DNA from: Leptolinea sp. UBA5203
Lineage (GTDB): Bacteria; Chloroflexota; Anaerolineae; Anaerolineales; Anaerolineaceae
Assembly (NCBI GenBank): GCA_002412765.1
Contig: DHVR01000069.1
Coordinates: 1-60,136 of the forward strand
Direction of reading: 5' to 3'
Length of the DNA stretch: 60,136 nt
This document shows positions 1 through 8,517 of this stretch, piece by piece (the stretch's first letter is position 1; each line of letters opens with the position of its first letter). Below the pieces are notes generated by a model. It was given only the letters and a program-made list of their open reading frames with translations, was not told the DNA's origin and did no database searches. Both the position numbers and the translations under genes were made by a program.

Positions 1-8
1 CCGCTTCC

Positions 9-30
9 CTACAGGTTTGGTGTGTTAATC
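9..30. repeat. Partial copy of a palindrome arm
   Basis: The bases at 9-27 resemble the right arm of the perfect inverted repeat at 55154-55207; both read CTACAGGTTTGG and then a GTT-rich end. Only one arm is present because the window starts here. Bases 31-196 hold no recognisable gene. Confidence 0.4.
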
Positions 31-196
31 TAATTAATATATTCAACTTATCGTGGTGGTCTTTCTTCAGGATAGGAGATTGTCTACCCTTTGGGTACAA
101 ACAATTAATGCAGGTATATCCAGCCCTTTACACACTCCCAAGCTTTTCCACCCCACCTCCCATTTCTTCTTCCCAAAAACTGATACAATTATCCCC

Positions 197-817
197 ATGG
201 AAAACAAGCAATGGTTCACCTGGGCACAAAAACTCCAGGCTATCGCGCAGAGCGGCTTGCAATATACCGAAAACGTCTTTGACCGCGAGCGCTACGAGCA
301 GATTCGTGAGCTGGCCATGCAAATGCTGGCAGCCCAGTCCGACCTGCCCCTGGAGCGCCTGCATGATATCTTCGCCGAAGAGAAAGGCTACACCACGCCC
401 AAAGTGGACGTGCGCGGCGTGGTCTTTCGGGATGGCAAACTGCTAATGGTACATGAACTGGCCGACGGTTTGTGGACCCTGCCCGGCGGCTGGGTTGATA
501 TCCATGAACCGCCAAGTCTGGCGGTGGAACGGGAAGTCTTCGAGGAAAGCGGTTATCGGGTGAAGGCCCGCAAAATTGCCGGGGTCTTTGACCGCAACAG
601 TCACCCTCACCCGCCTTTTCTTTTCCATGTCTACAAACTCTTCATTTTATGTGATTACATCGGCGGAACGGCCACGCCCAGTATTGAAACCGGTTCATCC
701 GGCTTCTATGGCTTGGACGACTTGCCGCCGCTCTCCATCGCCCGCACCACCCTGGATGAGATTGAACTCATGTTCCTGCACCATGCAGACCCAACCCGAC
801 CCACGGATTTTGATTAA
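197..817 (+). CDS. Nudix hydrolase with N-terminal helical domain
   Basis: A 206-aa Nudix hydrolase. The Nudix box runs from about residue 97 to 120 (GGWVDIHEPP, then EREVFEESGY) and fits G-x5-E-x7-RE-x-x-EE-x-G with all metal-binding Glu present. Residues 1-65 form the helical domain seen before the Nudix fold in a subgroup of ADP-ribose pyrophosphatase-like enzymes, so hydrolysis of an ADP-ribose-like nucleoside diphosphate is the best guess; the substrate is not proven. An in-frame start exists at 53, but the family-like N-terminus MENKQWFTWA begins at 197. A TACAAT hexamer lies 7 nt upstream of this ATG and no Shine-Dalgarno is present, so the mRNA may be leaderless. The solute-binding gene follows after 3 nt, suggesting cotranscription. 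Confidence 0.85.
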   Translation: MENKQWFTWAQKLQAIAQSGLQYTENVFDRERYEQIRELAMQMLAAQSDLPLERLHDIFAEEKGYTTPKVDVRGVVFRDGKLLMVHELADGLWTLPGGWVDIHEPPSLAVEREVFEESGYRVKARKIAGVFDRNSHPHPPFLFHVYKLFILCDYIGGTATPSIETGSSGFYGLDDLPPLSIARTTLDEIELMFLHHADPTRPTDFD

Positions 818-820
818 CCG

Positions 821-2290
821 ATGAAGAAATATCACACTCAAATCGCCTTGTTTGTCATCCTGATCTGTGTCCTGATCGGCAGCTTCTTTTTTTCATCCTG
901 CGACGTGTTGAACATTGATGTCCGCGTAGTCCCCAGCGGCACAGCTACGGTTTCCAAATCCGCAACCCCCAAACCCAAGGTCACCCTTACTTTCTCACCA
1001 ACTTCCACCCCCACCCAACCTTATTATCTCAATGTTCCGGCTTCCGCGCTTAAAGGCACGCAGATTCGTTTCTGGTATCCCTGGCAGGGAGACCTGGCCT
1101 GGAAGACCGCGGACCGCGTGGTGGAATTCAACAACACCAATCCATGGGGCATCACGGTTAATATTTATGCCCCGGACGGCACCGCCATGCTGGTGGAAGC
1201 TGTCAATCAAAGTTTGACCGACGGCACGATCCCAAATGTGGTCATCGCGCCTTCCGCCATGCTGGCTGCCTGGCAGGGTGAGTTTGAAAACCTGATCAAT
1301 CTGGATGAGTATATCGATATGCAGGAATACGGCCTGAGGGACCAGGAACTGGCGGATTTCACCCCGGTTATCTGGCAGCAGGATACCCTGGCTGGTACCC
1401 GTTTTGGCTACCCCATCCAGAGAGATGCTTATGTGTTGGTCTACAATCAGACCTGGGCAGAGGAGTTGGGGTTCCCTAATCCACCGGTCACACCTGGACA
1501 ATTTCAATCCCAAATCTGCTCTGCCAAACAGGCACTAATGAAGGACACGGACTCCGGGAACGACGGCACCGGCGGCTGGATTGTCAGTAACGATGAAGGC
1601 ACTTCCCTCAGTTGGCTGTTGGCCTTCGGATATGGCGGTTTTTCTAACCTACAAAAAGACATCTATCAATTTGAAGATCAAACCGCAGTTCAGGCTTTCC
1701 GGTATCTACGCTATTTATTTGACAGTGAATGCAGTTGGATATCGCGCAATCCCAGCCCGTACGCCTATTTTTCCACCCGGCATGCCCTGGTATTCTCAGC
1801 AAAAATTTCCGACCTGGCAGATATCCGCTCGAACATGGCTTTTAGGGAATCAACAGACCAATGGATTATCATACCGTACCCCGGCCTGGAAAAAGAGCAA
1901 ATCACCCTGGTCGAGGGTCAATCATTCGGCATGTTTGCTTCTTCACCGGAAGAGCAGCTCGCCTCCTGGTTGTTCATGAAATGGATGAATTCAGCAGATT
2001 ATCAAGCGCAAATCGTTAACCAGACTGGCACCTTTCCGGTCACGACCTCAGTCTTGGAAAAATTAGAGGCCTATGGCAATAGCAATGTCCAATGGGCGGA
2101 TTTCGTGGCAAAACAAACGACCCTTCAAGCCATGCCCAATGGCGCGGAGTGGAGCCGCATGCGCAGCGTTGTTGCAGATGCCACCTGGCAGCTTTATCAA
2201 CAAGCCGAAGTTGAAGACAGCAGCGAAACCATGTTCCAAATTCTTAATCAACTGGACCAAACCATCCTCGAACTTATAGGAAAACCTTAA
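821..2290 (+). CDS. ABC-type sugar solute-binding lipoprotein (family 1)
   Basis: A 489-aa extracellular solute-binding protein of the carbohydrate type. A hydrophobic signal segment (residues 8-24) ends in FSSC, an atypical lipobox that would make Cys27 the lipidated residue. A Ser/Thr/Pro-rich linker (about 40-68) separates anchor and fold. The domain starts at IRFWYPWQGD and shows the usual two-lobe features, including VLVYNQTWAEELGF and, near the C-terminus, AEWSRMRSVV. No permease or ATPase genes lie nearby, so it must work with a distant transporter or act as a binding or sensing protein. Its stop overlaps the rnhA start by one base (TAATG), so the two are probably translationally coupled. 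The ligand is unknown. Confidence 0.8.
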   Translation: MKKYHTQIALFVILICVLIGSFFFSSCDVLNIDVRVVPSGTATVSKSATPKPKVTLTFSPTSTPTQPYYLNVPASALKGTQIRFWYPWQGDLAWKTADRVVEFNNTNPWGITVNIYAPDGTAMLVEAVNQSLTDGTIPNVVIAPSAMLAAWQGEFENLINLDEYIDMQEYGLRDQELADFTPVIWQQDTLAGTRFGYPIQRDAYVLVYNQTWAEELGFPNPPVTPGQFQSQICSAKQALMKDTDSGNDGTGGWIVSNDEGTSLSWLLAFGYGGFSNLQKDIYQFEDQTAVQAFRYLRYLFDSECSWISRNPSPYAYFSTRHALVFSAKISDLADIRSNMAFRESTDQWIIIPYPGLEKEQITLVEGQSFGMFASSPEEQLASWLFMKWMNSADYQAQIVNQTGTFPVTTSVLEKLEAYGNSNVQWADFVAKQTTLQAMPNGAEWSRMRSVVADATWQLYQQAEVEDSSETMFQILNQLDQTILELIGKP

Positions 2291-2736
2291 TGGTGCAATT
2301 ACCCAAAGTAACCATCTATACCGACGGCTCTTGCGAACCCAATCCGGGGCCGGGCGGCTGGGCGGCTATCCTCCTCACCCCTGACCAGCAAGAAATTCAA
2401 CTTTCAGGCGGTGAAGCCCAAACCACCAACAACCGCATGGAATTGACCGCCGCCATACAGGCCTTGCAATCGGTAGCAAACCCTTCCGAGATCATCCTAT
2501 TTACGGATTCGCAGTATTTGCAGAAAGGGATTACGGAATGGCTGCCGAATTGGATCAAACGAAACTGGCGCGCCAGCAGCGGACCGGTGGCCAACCAGGA
2601 TTTATGGAAAGCACTGGTGGAGCTAAAAGGGAAACATACCATCCAATGGCAGTGGACCCGGGCACACGTCGGTACAAAATACAATGAAAAAGCCGATAAA
2701 CTCGCCAGCCAGGCCATGCAGAAATATAAGAAGTAG
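2290..2736 (+). CDS. rnhA: Ribonuclease HI
   Basis: A 148-aa type 1 RNase H, which cleaves the RNA strand of RNA-DNA hybrids such as R-loops and replication primers. All catalytic positions are visible: Asp12 (YTDGSCEPNPGPGGW), Glu51 (NNRMELTAA), Asp73 (FTDSQYL), His126 (TRAHVG) and Asp136 (NEKADKLA). The WIKRNWR segment corresponds to the basic protrusion that binds the hybrid. Length is normal for the family. The start overlaps the preceding stop by one base. A 20-bp palindrome followed by a short T run about 90 bases downstream is the likely end of the transcript. Confidence 0.96.
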   Translation: MVQLPKVTIYTDGSCEPNPGPGGWAAILLTPDQQEIQLSGGEAQTTNNRMELTAAIQALQSVANPSEIILFTDSQYLQKGITEWLPNWIKRNWRASSGPVANQDLWKALVELKGKHTIQWQWTRAHVGTKYNEKADKLASQAMQKYKK

Positions 2737-3049
2737 GTTGTTTTTCAATCAAAGCTCATCGAAGGGGGCATTGTTGGGAATACCCCCAAAAAAATCGACC
2801 AACACCATAACACATACCAGCAGGGGCGAACGGCCGTTCGCCCTTTTCTATTTAAAGGTTCCACATTTATTAGGAAGTGTGCTCAAATATTGTCAACGGG
2901 CTTAACAGTTAAAGAAATTTATTTAGCTAATCGGCCGATATTGTATGATTGCCTAACGCACAAGTTAATTACAGGGGGAAACCGATTCCATCAAACGATT
3001 TTCAGCATCCCGCACCCTGAGCACCGTCGAAGGGCTTGTCCTTAAAGAA
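2737..3049. other. Intergenic region between rnhA and the tRNA terminator
   Basis: No credible gene. It contains a GGGGG/CCCCC inverted repeat (2764-2787) followed by an A run rather than T, the palindrome at 2823-2847, and at 3012-3038 a CCCTGAGCACCGTCGAAGGG-type motif related to sequence inside the palindrome at 23675. Confidence 0.5.
2823..2847 (+). terminator. Palindromic repeat acting as likely rnhA terminator
   Basis: A perfect 20-bp palindrome (GGGCGAACGG then CCGTTCGCCC) followed by TTTT. It fits a rho-independent terminator for the Nudix/solute-binding/rnhA unit. It also belongs to the dispersed GGGGCGA palindrome family seen at 23675 and 41872. Confidence 0.6.
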
Positions 3050-3076
3050 AAAAACTCCGCTTGCGCGGAGTTTTTA
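3050..3076 (-). terminator. Terminator of the tRNA-Gly/tRNA-Cys transcript
   Basis: An 11-bp stem including ACTCCGC (3054-3060) and GCGGAGT (3065-3071) with a TTGC loop; read on the minus strand the stem ends in a T run directly downstream of tRNA-Cys. Confidence 0.85.
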
Positions 3077-3091
3077 TTTATTGTCTTTGAG

Positions 3092-3163
3092 AGGCGACGA
3101 TGGGACTCGAACCCATGATGAGGGTTTTGCAGACCCTTGCCTTGCCAACTTGGCCACGTCGCC
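3092..3163 (-). tRNA. tRNA-Cys (GCA)
   Basis: A 72-nt cloverleaf on the minus strand. The acceptor stem GGCGACG pairs with CGTCGCC, the discriminator is U, the anticodon loop reads CTGCAAA with anticodon GCA, and the T arm contains GGTTCGAGTCC. It is the second gene of a two-tRNA transcript; CCA is not encoded. Confidence 0.95.
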
Positions 3164-3182
3164 ATACATTCTTTGAAAACTG

Positions 3183-3255
3183 AGCGGGCAACGAGACTCG
3201 GACTCGTGACCTTCTCCTTGGCAAGGAGGTGTTCTACCAACTGAACTATGCCCGC
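3183..3255 (-). tRNA. tRNA-Gly (GCC)
   Basis: A 73-nt cloverleaf on the minus strand. The acceptor stem GCGGGCA pairs with TGCCCGC, the D arm is AGTTCAGTTGGTAGAAC, the anticodon loop TTGCCAA carries GCC, and the discriminator is U. It lies 19 nt upstream of tRNA-Cys and just downstream of a consensus promoter. Confidence 0.95.
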
Positions 3256-3288
3256 ATTTGAAAAACTATGTTGTTATCAACGTACGTG

Positions 3289-3317
3289 ATTATAGAATAT
3301 TCCTTCTTTCTTGTCAA
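3289..3317 (-). promoter_or_regulatory. Consensus promoter for tRNA-Gly and tRNA-Cys
   Basis: On the minus strand TTGACA (3312-3317), a 17-nt spacer, and TATAAT (3289-3294). Both hexamers are perfect sigma-70 consensus. Transcription should start near 3282, about 27 nt before the mature tRNA-Gly. The rest of 3256-3573 holds no gene I can support. Confidence 0.9.
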
Positions 3318-3573
3318 CCTCTTCAGCATATTTTTTTTAGCTCAAGCTCAAGAAAACTGTTTAGGAAATCGCATTTTAGAATGCGGCTGCCAGCAGGGAT
3401 ACTGGATTCATGGAGACTGTTCAAGCTGACAGCCTGGTCTTTTCTTCAAATCCACCGTGATTTCCATTTTTGTTATTTTCTTAGGCTTTTTTTCTTGATT
3501 TGTTAGCAATTTTACGATAGATTTTAGGGAGCTTTAAATTATTGCAAATCCATTAAATCATTAAGGAATTTAT

Positions 3574-5472
3574 ATGAAAAAAGCATCTTGGATGGAAAAT
3601 TTTCAATACAAATTTGACAATTATATGGCAAAAGGCACGATTGCTCTGATTGGTGGTTTGGGTATTTTATCGGCCATTATTATTGCTGTTGTTGCTCTGG
3701 TTATCGCACTCTTTAAGATAGCGCCCGAAGGGGAAGAGCCGGTCGGATTTATCGAAGCAGCCTGGTTAAGCTTAATGCGCACCCTGGATGCTGGCACCAT
3801 GGGTGGCGATACCGGCTGGGGGTTTCGCATTATCATGTTTGTTGTCACCCTGGGTGGGGTTTTTATTATCAGCACCTTGATTGGTGTATTGACCAGTGCT
3901 GTGGAAGGGAAACTGGACGAGCTGCGCAAAGGCCGCTCCAAAGTAATTGAATCCGGACACACCATTATTTTAGGATGGTCAGCGCAAATTTTCACCATCA
4001 TTCCTGAGTTGGCGGCTGCCAATGAGAACCTGAAAGACTCCTGCATCGTCATCCTGGGTGATATTGATAAAGTTGAAATGGAAGATGCCATCCGGAACAA
4101 TTTGGAAAGCACTGGCAAAACCAGAGTGGTTTGCCGTTCCGGAAATCCCATTGATATAAATGACCTGCGAATGGTCAGCCCACAGACCTCGAAATCCATC
4201 ATCGTTTTATCACAAGAAAAAGATAATCCGGATGCAGAAGTTATCAAGACATTATTGGCCATTCTTAACAGCCCTGAACGTAGAGAAGAACCCTATCACA
4301 TTGTGGTTGAAATCCGTGACCCACAAAATGCCCCCATCGTAAAAATGGTTGGACAAGAAGAAGTGGAAGTCATCATGGTGGGCAACCTCATTTCCCGAAT
4401 CATTGCCCAAACCTGCCGCCAATCCGGCCTATCTGTAATCTATACTGAGCTGTTGGACTTTGGCGGGGATGAGATTTACTTTAAGGAAGAGCCTCAATTG
4501 GTTGGTAAAACCATGGGTGAGGTTCTCATGGCTTATGATACTTCATCCGTAATGGGACTCATGCCCAAAGCGGGTCTGCCCACGCTGAACCCCCCCATGG
4601 ATACCAAGGTTCAGGCTGGGGATCAAATCATCGTCATTTCTCAAGACGACGATACCATCAATTTATCTCACTTGTCCGACCTTGGCATCCAACCTGAAGC
4701 CATCGCCGATTTCAGCGCTCAACCTGCGCAAGCAGAGCAAAATCTAGTACTGGGTTGGAACTGGCGGGGGATTTCGCTGATCAAGGAAATGGATTACTAC
4801 ATGCCCAAGGGATCCTCCACGCATGTGGTTTCTGCCTACCCAGAAGACGGCGAAGCTGTTCGGACCTTCTCCGAGCAATTGACCAATACCACCCTCACCT
4901 TTTCGGATGGAGACACCACCAATCGACAGGTTTTGGATGCACTCAATATTGCCGACTACGAACACGTCATTCTCCTGTGCTATTCCGATCACATGGGCAT
5001 TCAGGAAGCGGATGCAAATACTTTAATGACCCTGCTTCACCTGCGTGATATTTCCAAAAAGAGCGGGGTCAATTTCTCCATCACCAGCGAAATGTTAGAT
5101 TTACGCAACCGGGCATTGGCTGAAGTCACCCAAGCTGATGACTTTATCATCAGTGATAAGATCATCAGTTTAATGCTGGCTCAGGTATCCGAGAACAAAC
5201 ATCTCAATCTGGTTTTGGAAGACATCTTTGATCCGGATGGATCGGAAATTTACCTCAAATCCGCCAGCGAATATGTGCGACCAGGACAATCGGTCAACTT
5301 CTACACCGTCATGGATGCAGCCCGCAAGCGCAATGAAATCGCCATCGGTTATCGCTGTAAGGCCTATGCCAAGGATGCCTCCAGCTCTTATGGTGTGGTG
5401 GTTAATCCCAAGAAATCAGACTCTGTCACCTTCATGGAAGGGGATAAAATCATCGTTATCGCAGAAGAATAA
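3574..5472 (+). CDS. CASTOR/POLLUX-like ion channel with two RCK-type domains
   Basis: A 632-aa membrane protein resembling the bacterial relatives of plant CASTOR/POLLUX/DMI1 channels. TM1 spans about 22-48, a re-entrant pore segment about 62-80, and TM2 about 85-110. The pore contains RTLDAGTMGGD; its DAG core recalls the filter of plant CASTOR/POLLUX, as I remember it. Two Rossmann-like RCK modules follow. The first starts at HTIILGWSAQ (about 129) and the second at LVLGWNWRG (about 391), each followed by an RCK-C-like part ending in GDQIIVIS or GDKIIVIAEE. It probably gates cation flow in response to a ligand or ion; neither is known. Translation starts after a weak AAGGA. A strong terminator follows, so it is probably monocistronic. 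Confidence 0.75.
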   Translation: MKKASWMENFQYKFDNYMAKGTIALIGGLGILSAIIIAVVALVIALFKIAPEGEEPVGFIEAAWLSLMRTLDAGTMGGDTGWGFRIIMFVVTLGGVFIISTLIGVLTSAVEGKLDELRKGRSKVIESGHTIILGWSAQIFTIIPELAAANENLKDSCIVILGDIDKVEMEDAIRNNLESTGKTRVVCRSGNPIDINDLRMVSPQTSKSIIVLSQEKDNPDAEVIKTLLAILNSPERREEPYHIVVEIRDPQNAPIVKMVGQEEVEVIMVGNLISRIIAQTCRQSGLSVIYTELLDFGGDEIYFKEEPQLVGKTMGEVLMAYDTSSVMGLMPKAGLPTLNPPMDTKVQAGDQIIVISQDDDTINLSHLSDLGIQPEAIADFSAQPAQAEQNLVLGWNWRGISLIKEMDYYMPKGSSTHVVSAYPEDGEAVRTFSEQLTNTTLTFSDGDTTNRQVLDALNIADYEHVILLCYSDHMGIQEADANTLMTLLHLRDISKKSGVNFSITSEMLDLRNRALAEVTQADDFIISDKIISLMLAQVSENKHLNLVLEDIFDPDGSEIYLKSASEYVRPGQSVNFYTVMDAARKRNEIAIGYRCKAYAKDASSSYGVVVNPKKSDSVTFMEGDKIIVIAEE

Positions 5473-5486
5473 ATAGTTAGATTATC

Positions 5487-5530
5487 CTTGAGTCAATAGC
5501 CGGTTCCTTTGAACCGGTTTTTGACTCAAG
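5487..5530 (+). terminator. Terminator after the ion-channel gene
   Basis: A two-part hairpin: outer arms CTTGAGTCAA (5487-5496) and TTGACTCAAG (5521-5530) enclose an inner CCGGTTC/GAACCGG stem followed by TTTTT. Confidence 0.85.
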
Positions 5531-5580
5531 CAACTGATTTACCATCTATCAACTACAACCAAACCAATACTCAATACAAA

Positions 5581-5609
5581 TTGACGTTCCATAGCCTTTG
5601 TACTAAACT
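5581..5609 (+). promoter_or_regulatory. Promoter of the two-component system, probably leaderless
   Basis: TTGACG (5581-5586), a 17-nt spacer, and TAAACT (5604-5609). The expected start site falls on the A of the ATG at 5616, and no Shine-Dalgarno lies between, so the response-regulator mRNA is probably leaderless. Confidence 0.65.
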
Positions 5610-5615
5610 AACCCA

Positions 5616-6305
5616 ATGGCACACATTTTGATCATTGAAGATGCAGAAAACCTGGCGGAAATCATTTGCCAGGAACTTCATAAAAATGGACACACCGCAC
5701 TACATACTCTCAGCGGCGAAGAGGGACTTGATTACCTGTATACTCATGAGGCAGATTTGGTCATTCTGGATTGGACACTGCCCGGAATGGACGGTCTGGC
5801 AGTACTGCGTGAAATCCAAAAATTCACTGAAATACCGGTACTGATGCTCACTGCGCGTACCGATGAACTGGATAAAATCCTCGGCCTGGAATTAGGTGCA
5901 GAAGATTACATGACCAAGCCATTCAGCATGCGGGAGCTGCTGACCCGCATTAATGTCATCCTGCGTCGTGCGGTCAAATCACAAGCAAATCATAACAACG
6001 ATCTGCCGAAAACCGAGATCGAATGGAAAACCTTGTTACTGGATTGCACACAGCATCAGGTATGGGTCGCAAAACAGGTCGTTTCACTTTCCCCAACAGA
6101 ATTTGATCTATTGGAATTATTTCTGCGCCATCCGGGCAGGGTGTTTAATCGTTCCTATCTGATGGAAACCATTTGGGAACAAAGTTACCTGCCAGGGGAT
6201 CGCTCCATCGACAATGCCATTCTGCGTTTGCGTAAAAAAATTAATCCACTGGGAGATGCCATTGAATCGGTCTGGGGTATTGGATACCGATTCAATCACG
6301 GTTAA
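5616..6305 (+). CDS. OmpR/PhoB-family response regulator
   Basis: A 229-aa two-domain response regulator. The receiver (about 1-118) has the acidic residues Glu8-Asp9, phospho-acceptor Asp52 (LVILDWTLPGMDG), Thr79 and Lys101 (TKPF). The C-terminal winged helix (about 130-229) shows LSPTEFDLLELFLRHPGRVF and the typical end SVWGIGYRFN. The histidine kinase follows after 12 nt, so they are a cognate pair. Downstream, the exporter promoter at 8435-8489 carries direct repeats on an 11-bp period next to a -10 box, which is how proteins of this family bind; I infer that this protein activates the exporter. Confidence 0.93.
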   Translation: MAHILIIEDAENLAEIICQELHKNGHTALHTLSGEEGLDYLYTHEADLVILDWTLPGMDGLAVLREIQKFTEIPVLMLTARTDELDKILGLELGAEDYMTKPFSMRELLTRINVILRRAVKSQANHNNDLPKTEIEWKTLLLDCTQHQVWVAKQVVSLSPTEFDLLELFLRHPGRVFNRSYLMETIWEQSYLPGDRSIDNAILRLRKKINPLGDAIESVWGIGYRFNHG

Positions 6306-6317
6306 TAAAAAAATCCA

Positions 6318-7892
6318 ATGAAACAAAAAATCCCCTGGAAGGTTTTAACTTTTTGTTGGATGTTGTGTCTGATTTATATCCTTGCATTGCAATACAGCGC
6401 CAAAGACATCGCTTATTTTGTACATTATGAAAATATGTATCTACTTGCATTTCTTTGCAGCGCTTTCCTCTCTATGTATTTTTATCTCACTCGGGCTAAG
6501 CTCAAACAAGGAAATTTTGCTAAATGGATCAGCTATAGTCTTCTACTTCTCGCTTATCCGACTATTTTCATGATTGCGAAAATTATCTGGCCATTCAACT
6601 ACACCCCCGGTTCAACCCCATCCAATAAATTTTTAAATTATTTGCTTTTTTTCTTTATCACGGTTTGCTTTGCCATGGGTGGCGAATTTTTCTTTTTCCT
6701 GCTGGGTAAATGGAATACCATACGCCGCCGCTCCATGACCCTTAATTTGACCCAAACATTAAGTTTAGTAGTGCTTGGATTGCCCATGCTGATGGTAATG
6801 GGGTTCTTGATTTTCAATGCAGTGATTAATCGACGTGAAACAACCTATGCCATTACACCGCCAGCCACTTATTTGGGTAAATTTTTCACCACTATCGCCA
6901 CTCAGTTATTTCCTTTGACTGGACTCACCGCCGGAGTTGGCGTCCTTGCGGTTTTGTTGGCTTTACCTTTTGTGTTCTTGTTATCCTGGGGAATCGCCAA
7001 ACACTATACCCGCCGATTAAAGTACCTGGTGGAATCCGTCAAAGAGATGAAAACTGGGGATTTACGGATTCGAGTCTTAGTTGAGGGGGAAGATGAAATC
7101 AGCCGCCTTTCCACGGATTTCAATGAAATGGCAGCAGCCCTGGAAACATCGCAGCAGGAACTGATGCAAAAGCAGGAAAAAATCAGCGCCCTATTGGCTA
7201 GTCAAAAAGAATGGCTGTTGAAAATCTCCCATGAATTACGTACCCCTGTCACCACCCTTAAAGCGGTTCTGGAAAGCACACCGCCAGAAAGTTTGGATGA
7301 GATTAACCAACGAACACTGATCCTTCAACAAGGGGTGGATGGCCTGCATCGATTAATTGAGGATTTATTTGCCCTCACACAGAGTGAGCATGCCCAACTC
7401 AGTCTGCAAATGGAATCCCTTCAAGTCCCGGAAGATCTTACCCCCTTACTTTCCCCTTTACAATCCTATGCCTGGGAAGAAAAACGCATCGAAATGGTGA
7501 TTAATTTTGATTTAGCCCCAATTTTTATCCAGGTGGATCGTATGCGCTTGTCACAGGTTTTGCATAACTTAATCCATAATGCCGTACGCTATACGCCAAG
7601 CGGAGGGATCATCTCAATCCGAGCCTCCAGGATGGAAGATCAATTCCTTCTAACCATTCAAGATACCGGGGAAGGTATTCCGGCCGATCTGATCGAAAAA
7701 GTTTGGGATCCTTTCCAGAAACACCCTCGTTCCAGCGGTGCTGGAATCGGACTTACTCTCTCCAAGGAGCTGATTCAATCCATGCGAGGAACCATTGAAG
7801 TTAAAAGTGAACCAAATTGCGGCGCTTGTTTTGAAATTCAATTTCCAATTCAGAAAGGTCAACAGATCACTTTGGACTTAGCTAAAATTTAA
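6318..7892 (+). CDS. Multi-pass membrane sensor histidine kinase
   Basis: A 524-aa kinase. About six membrane helices fill residues 8-235, with no large extracellular domain, so it may sense a membrane signal or the neighbouring transporter. A HAMP domain follows (about 238-285), then a short coiled coil and the HisKA region KISHELRTPV with His305 as phospho-acceptor. The ATPase domain shows the N box NLIHNAVRYTP, G1 DTGEGIP and G2 GAGIGLTLSKEL. The stop overlaps the end of the convergent GNAT gene by 15 bases. Small regulators paired with multi-TM kinases next to LanFEG-type exporters are common in antimicrobial-peptide response systems; that role here is inference. Confidence 0.92.
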   Translation: MKQKIPWKVLTFCWMLCLIYILALQYSAKDIAYFVHYENMYLLAFLCSAFLSMYFYLTRAKLKQGNFAKWISYSLLLLAYPTIFMIAKIIWPFNYTPGSTPSNKFLNYLLFFFITVCFAMGGEFFFFLLGKWNTIRRRSMTLNLTQTLSLVVLGLPMLMVMGFLIFNAVINRRETTYAITPPATYLGKFFTTIATQLFPLTGLTAGVGVLAVLLALPFVFLLSWGIAKHYTRRLKYLVESVKEMKTGDLRIRVLVEGEDEISRLSTDFNEMAAALETSQQELMQKQEKISALLASQKEWLLKISHELRTPVTTLKAVLESTPPESLDEINQRTLILQQGVDGLHRLIEDLFALTQSEHAQLSLQMESLQVPEDLTPLLSPLQSYAWEEKRIEMVINFDLAPIFIQVDRMRLSQVLHNLIHNAVRYTPSGGIISIRASRMEDQFLLTIQDTGEGIPADLIEKVWDPFQKHPRSSGAGIGLTLSKELIQSMRGTIEVKSEPNCGACFEIQFPIQKGQQITLDLAKI

Positions 7893-8282
7893 TTGCATCC
7901 CAGGTGCATCCTCTGGCCGAATCTGAAAACCAAATCGTTCATAAAAATGGATTTTTCCTTTGGCACAAAACAACTGCACTTGCTGTATTCCCTGCATTTT
8001 GCAGCGATTAATAAGTTTTTCCAGGATGGCTTTTCCAATCCCTTTGCCTTGATATTCCGGCCGAACGATCAAATCATAAACCATGGCGTACATCACCCCA
8101 TCTGAAACAACCCGGCCAAATCCAACCAAATATTCCTGATCATAGACGGAAAGCGTTAACCAACTATTGTGTAAAGCCAGCATCAAATCAGCTGCTTCAG
8201 CCGTAGTCTGCCAGCCAGTCGTTTTGAAAAGATTATAGTAGGCGTGCTTTTCAGGAATGTTCTCCGTGAAAGTAATATCCAT
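7878..8282 (-). CDS. GNAT-family N-acetyltransferase
   Basis: A 134-aa single-domain GNAT protein. The acetyl-CoA pyrophosphate loop is VRPEYQGKGIGKAI (fits Q/R-x-x-G-x-G/A), preceded by the beta-4 strand AMVYDLIV and followed by FYERFGFQIR near the C-terminus. Length is typical of small stand-alone acetyltransferases. A good Shine-Dalgarno (AGGAGG) precedes the ATG. It is divergent from the exporter operon and convergent with the kinase. The substrate cannot be predicted. Confidence 0.88.
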   Translation of the reverse strand: MDITFTENIPEKHAYYNLFKTTGWQTTAEAADLMLALHNSWLTLSVYDQEYLVGFGRVVSDGVMYAMVYDLIVRPEYQGKGIGKAILEKLINRCKMQGIQQVQLFCAKGKIHFYERFGFQIRPEDAPGMQLNFS

Positions 8283-8434
8283 CGCTTTCCTCCTGAGTTC
8301 GATTCAGTAATTATAATCAAGATCGGGTCATATTATTTTCACCCTTTAGATCATTATATGTATTTCTAAACCTTAATGGTAAAAAACATTGGAATTGACC
8401 GCTCCGATTAAACCCCACTTACAGGGAACCAATC

Positions 8435-8489
8435 TGCGACAATTTTGCGACAAAGCTCAGACAGCCCTGCGACAGCCCTCTTTTATGAT
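8435..8489 (+). promoter_or_regulatory. Exporter promoter with 11-bp-periodic response-regulator boxes
   Basis: TGCGACA occurs at 8435, 8446 and 8468, and a degenerate TCAGACA at 8457, giving four boxes spaced exactly 11 bp, one helical turn apart. Nine bases after the last box is TATGAT (8484-8489), a good -10. There is no consensus -35; the last box occupies that place. This is the architecture of PhoB-class activator sites. The likely binder is the response regulator at 5616-6305. Confidence 0.75.
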
Positions 8490-8517
8490 TGATTTATCAC
8501 AATAAAAGGAGGTTGTT

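Noticed and set aside
2764..2793. GGGGG/CCCCC hairpin as the rnhA terminator
   Set aside because: It is followed by an A run instead of T on the plus strand; the palindrome at 2823 fits better.
3258..3506. 82-aa frame upstream of the channel gene
   Set aside because: It overlaps the tRNA promoter region and has low-complexity Phe/Leu composition without a ribosome site.
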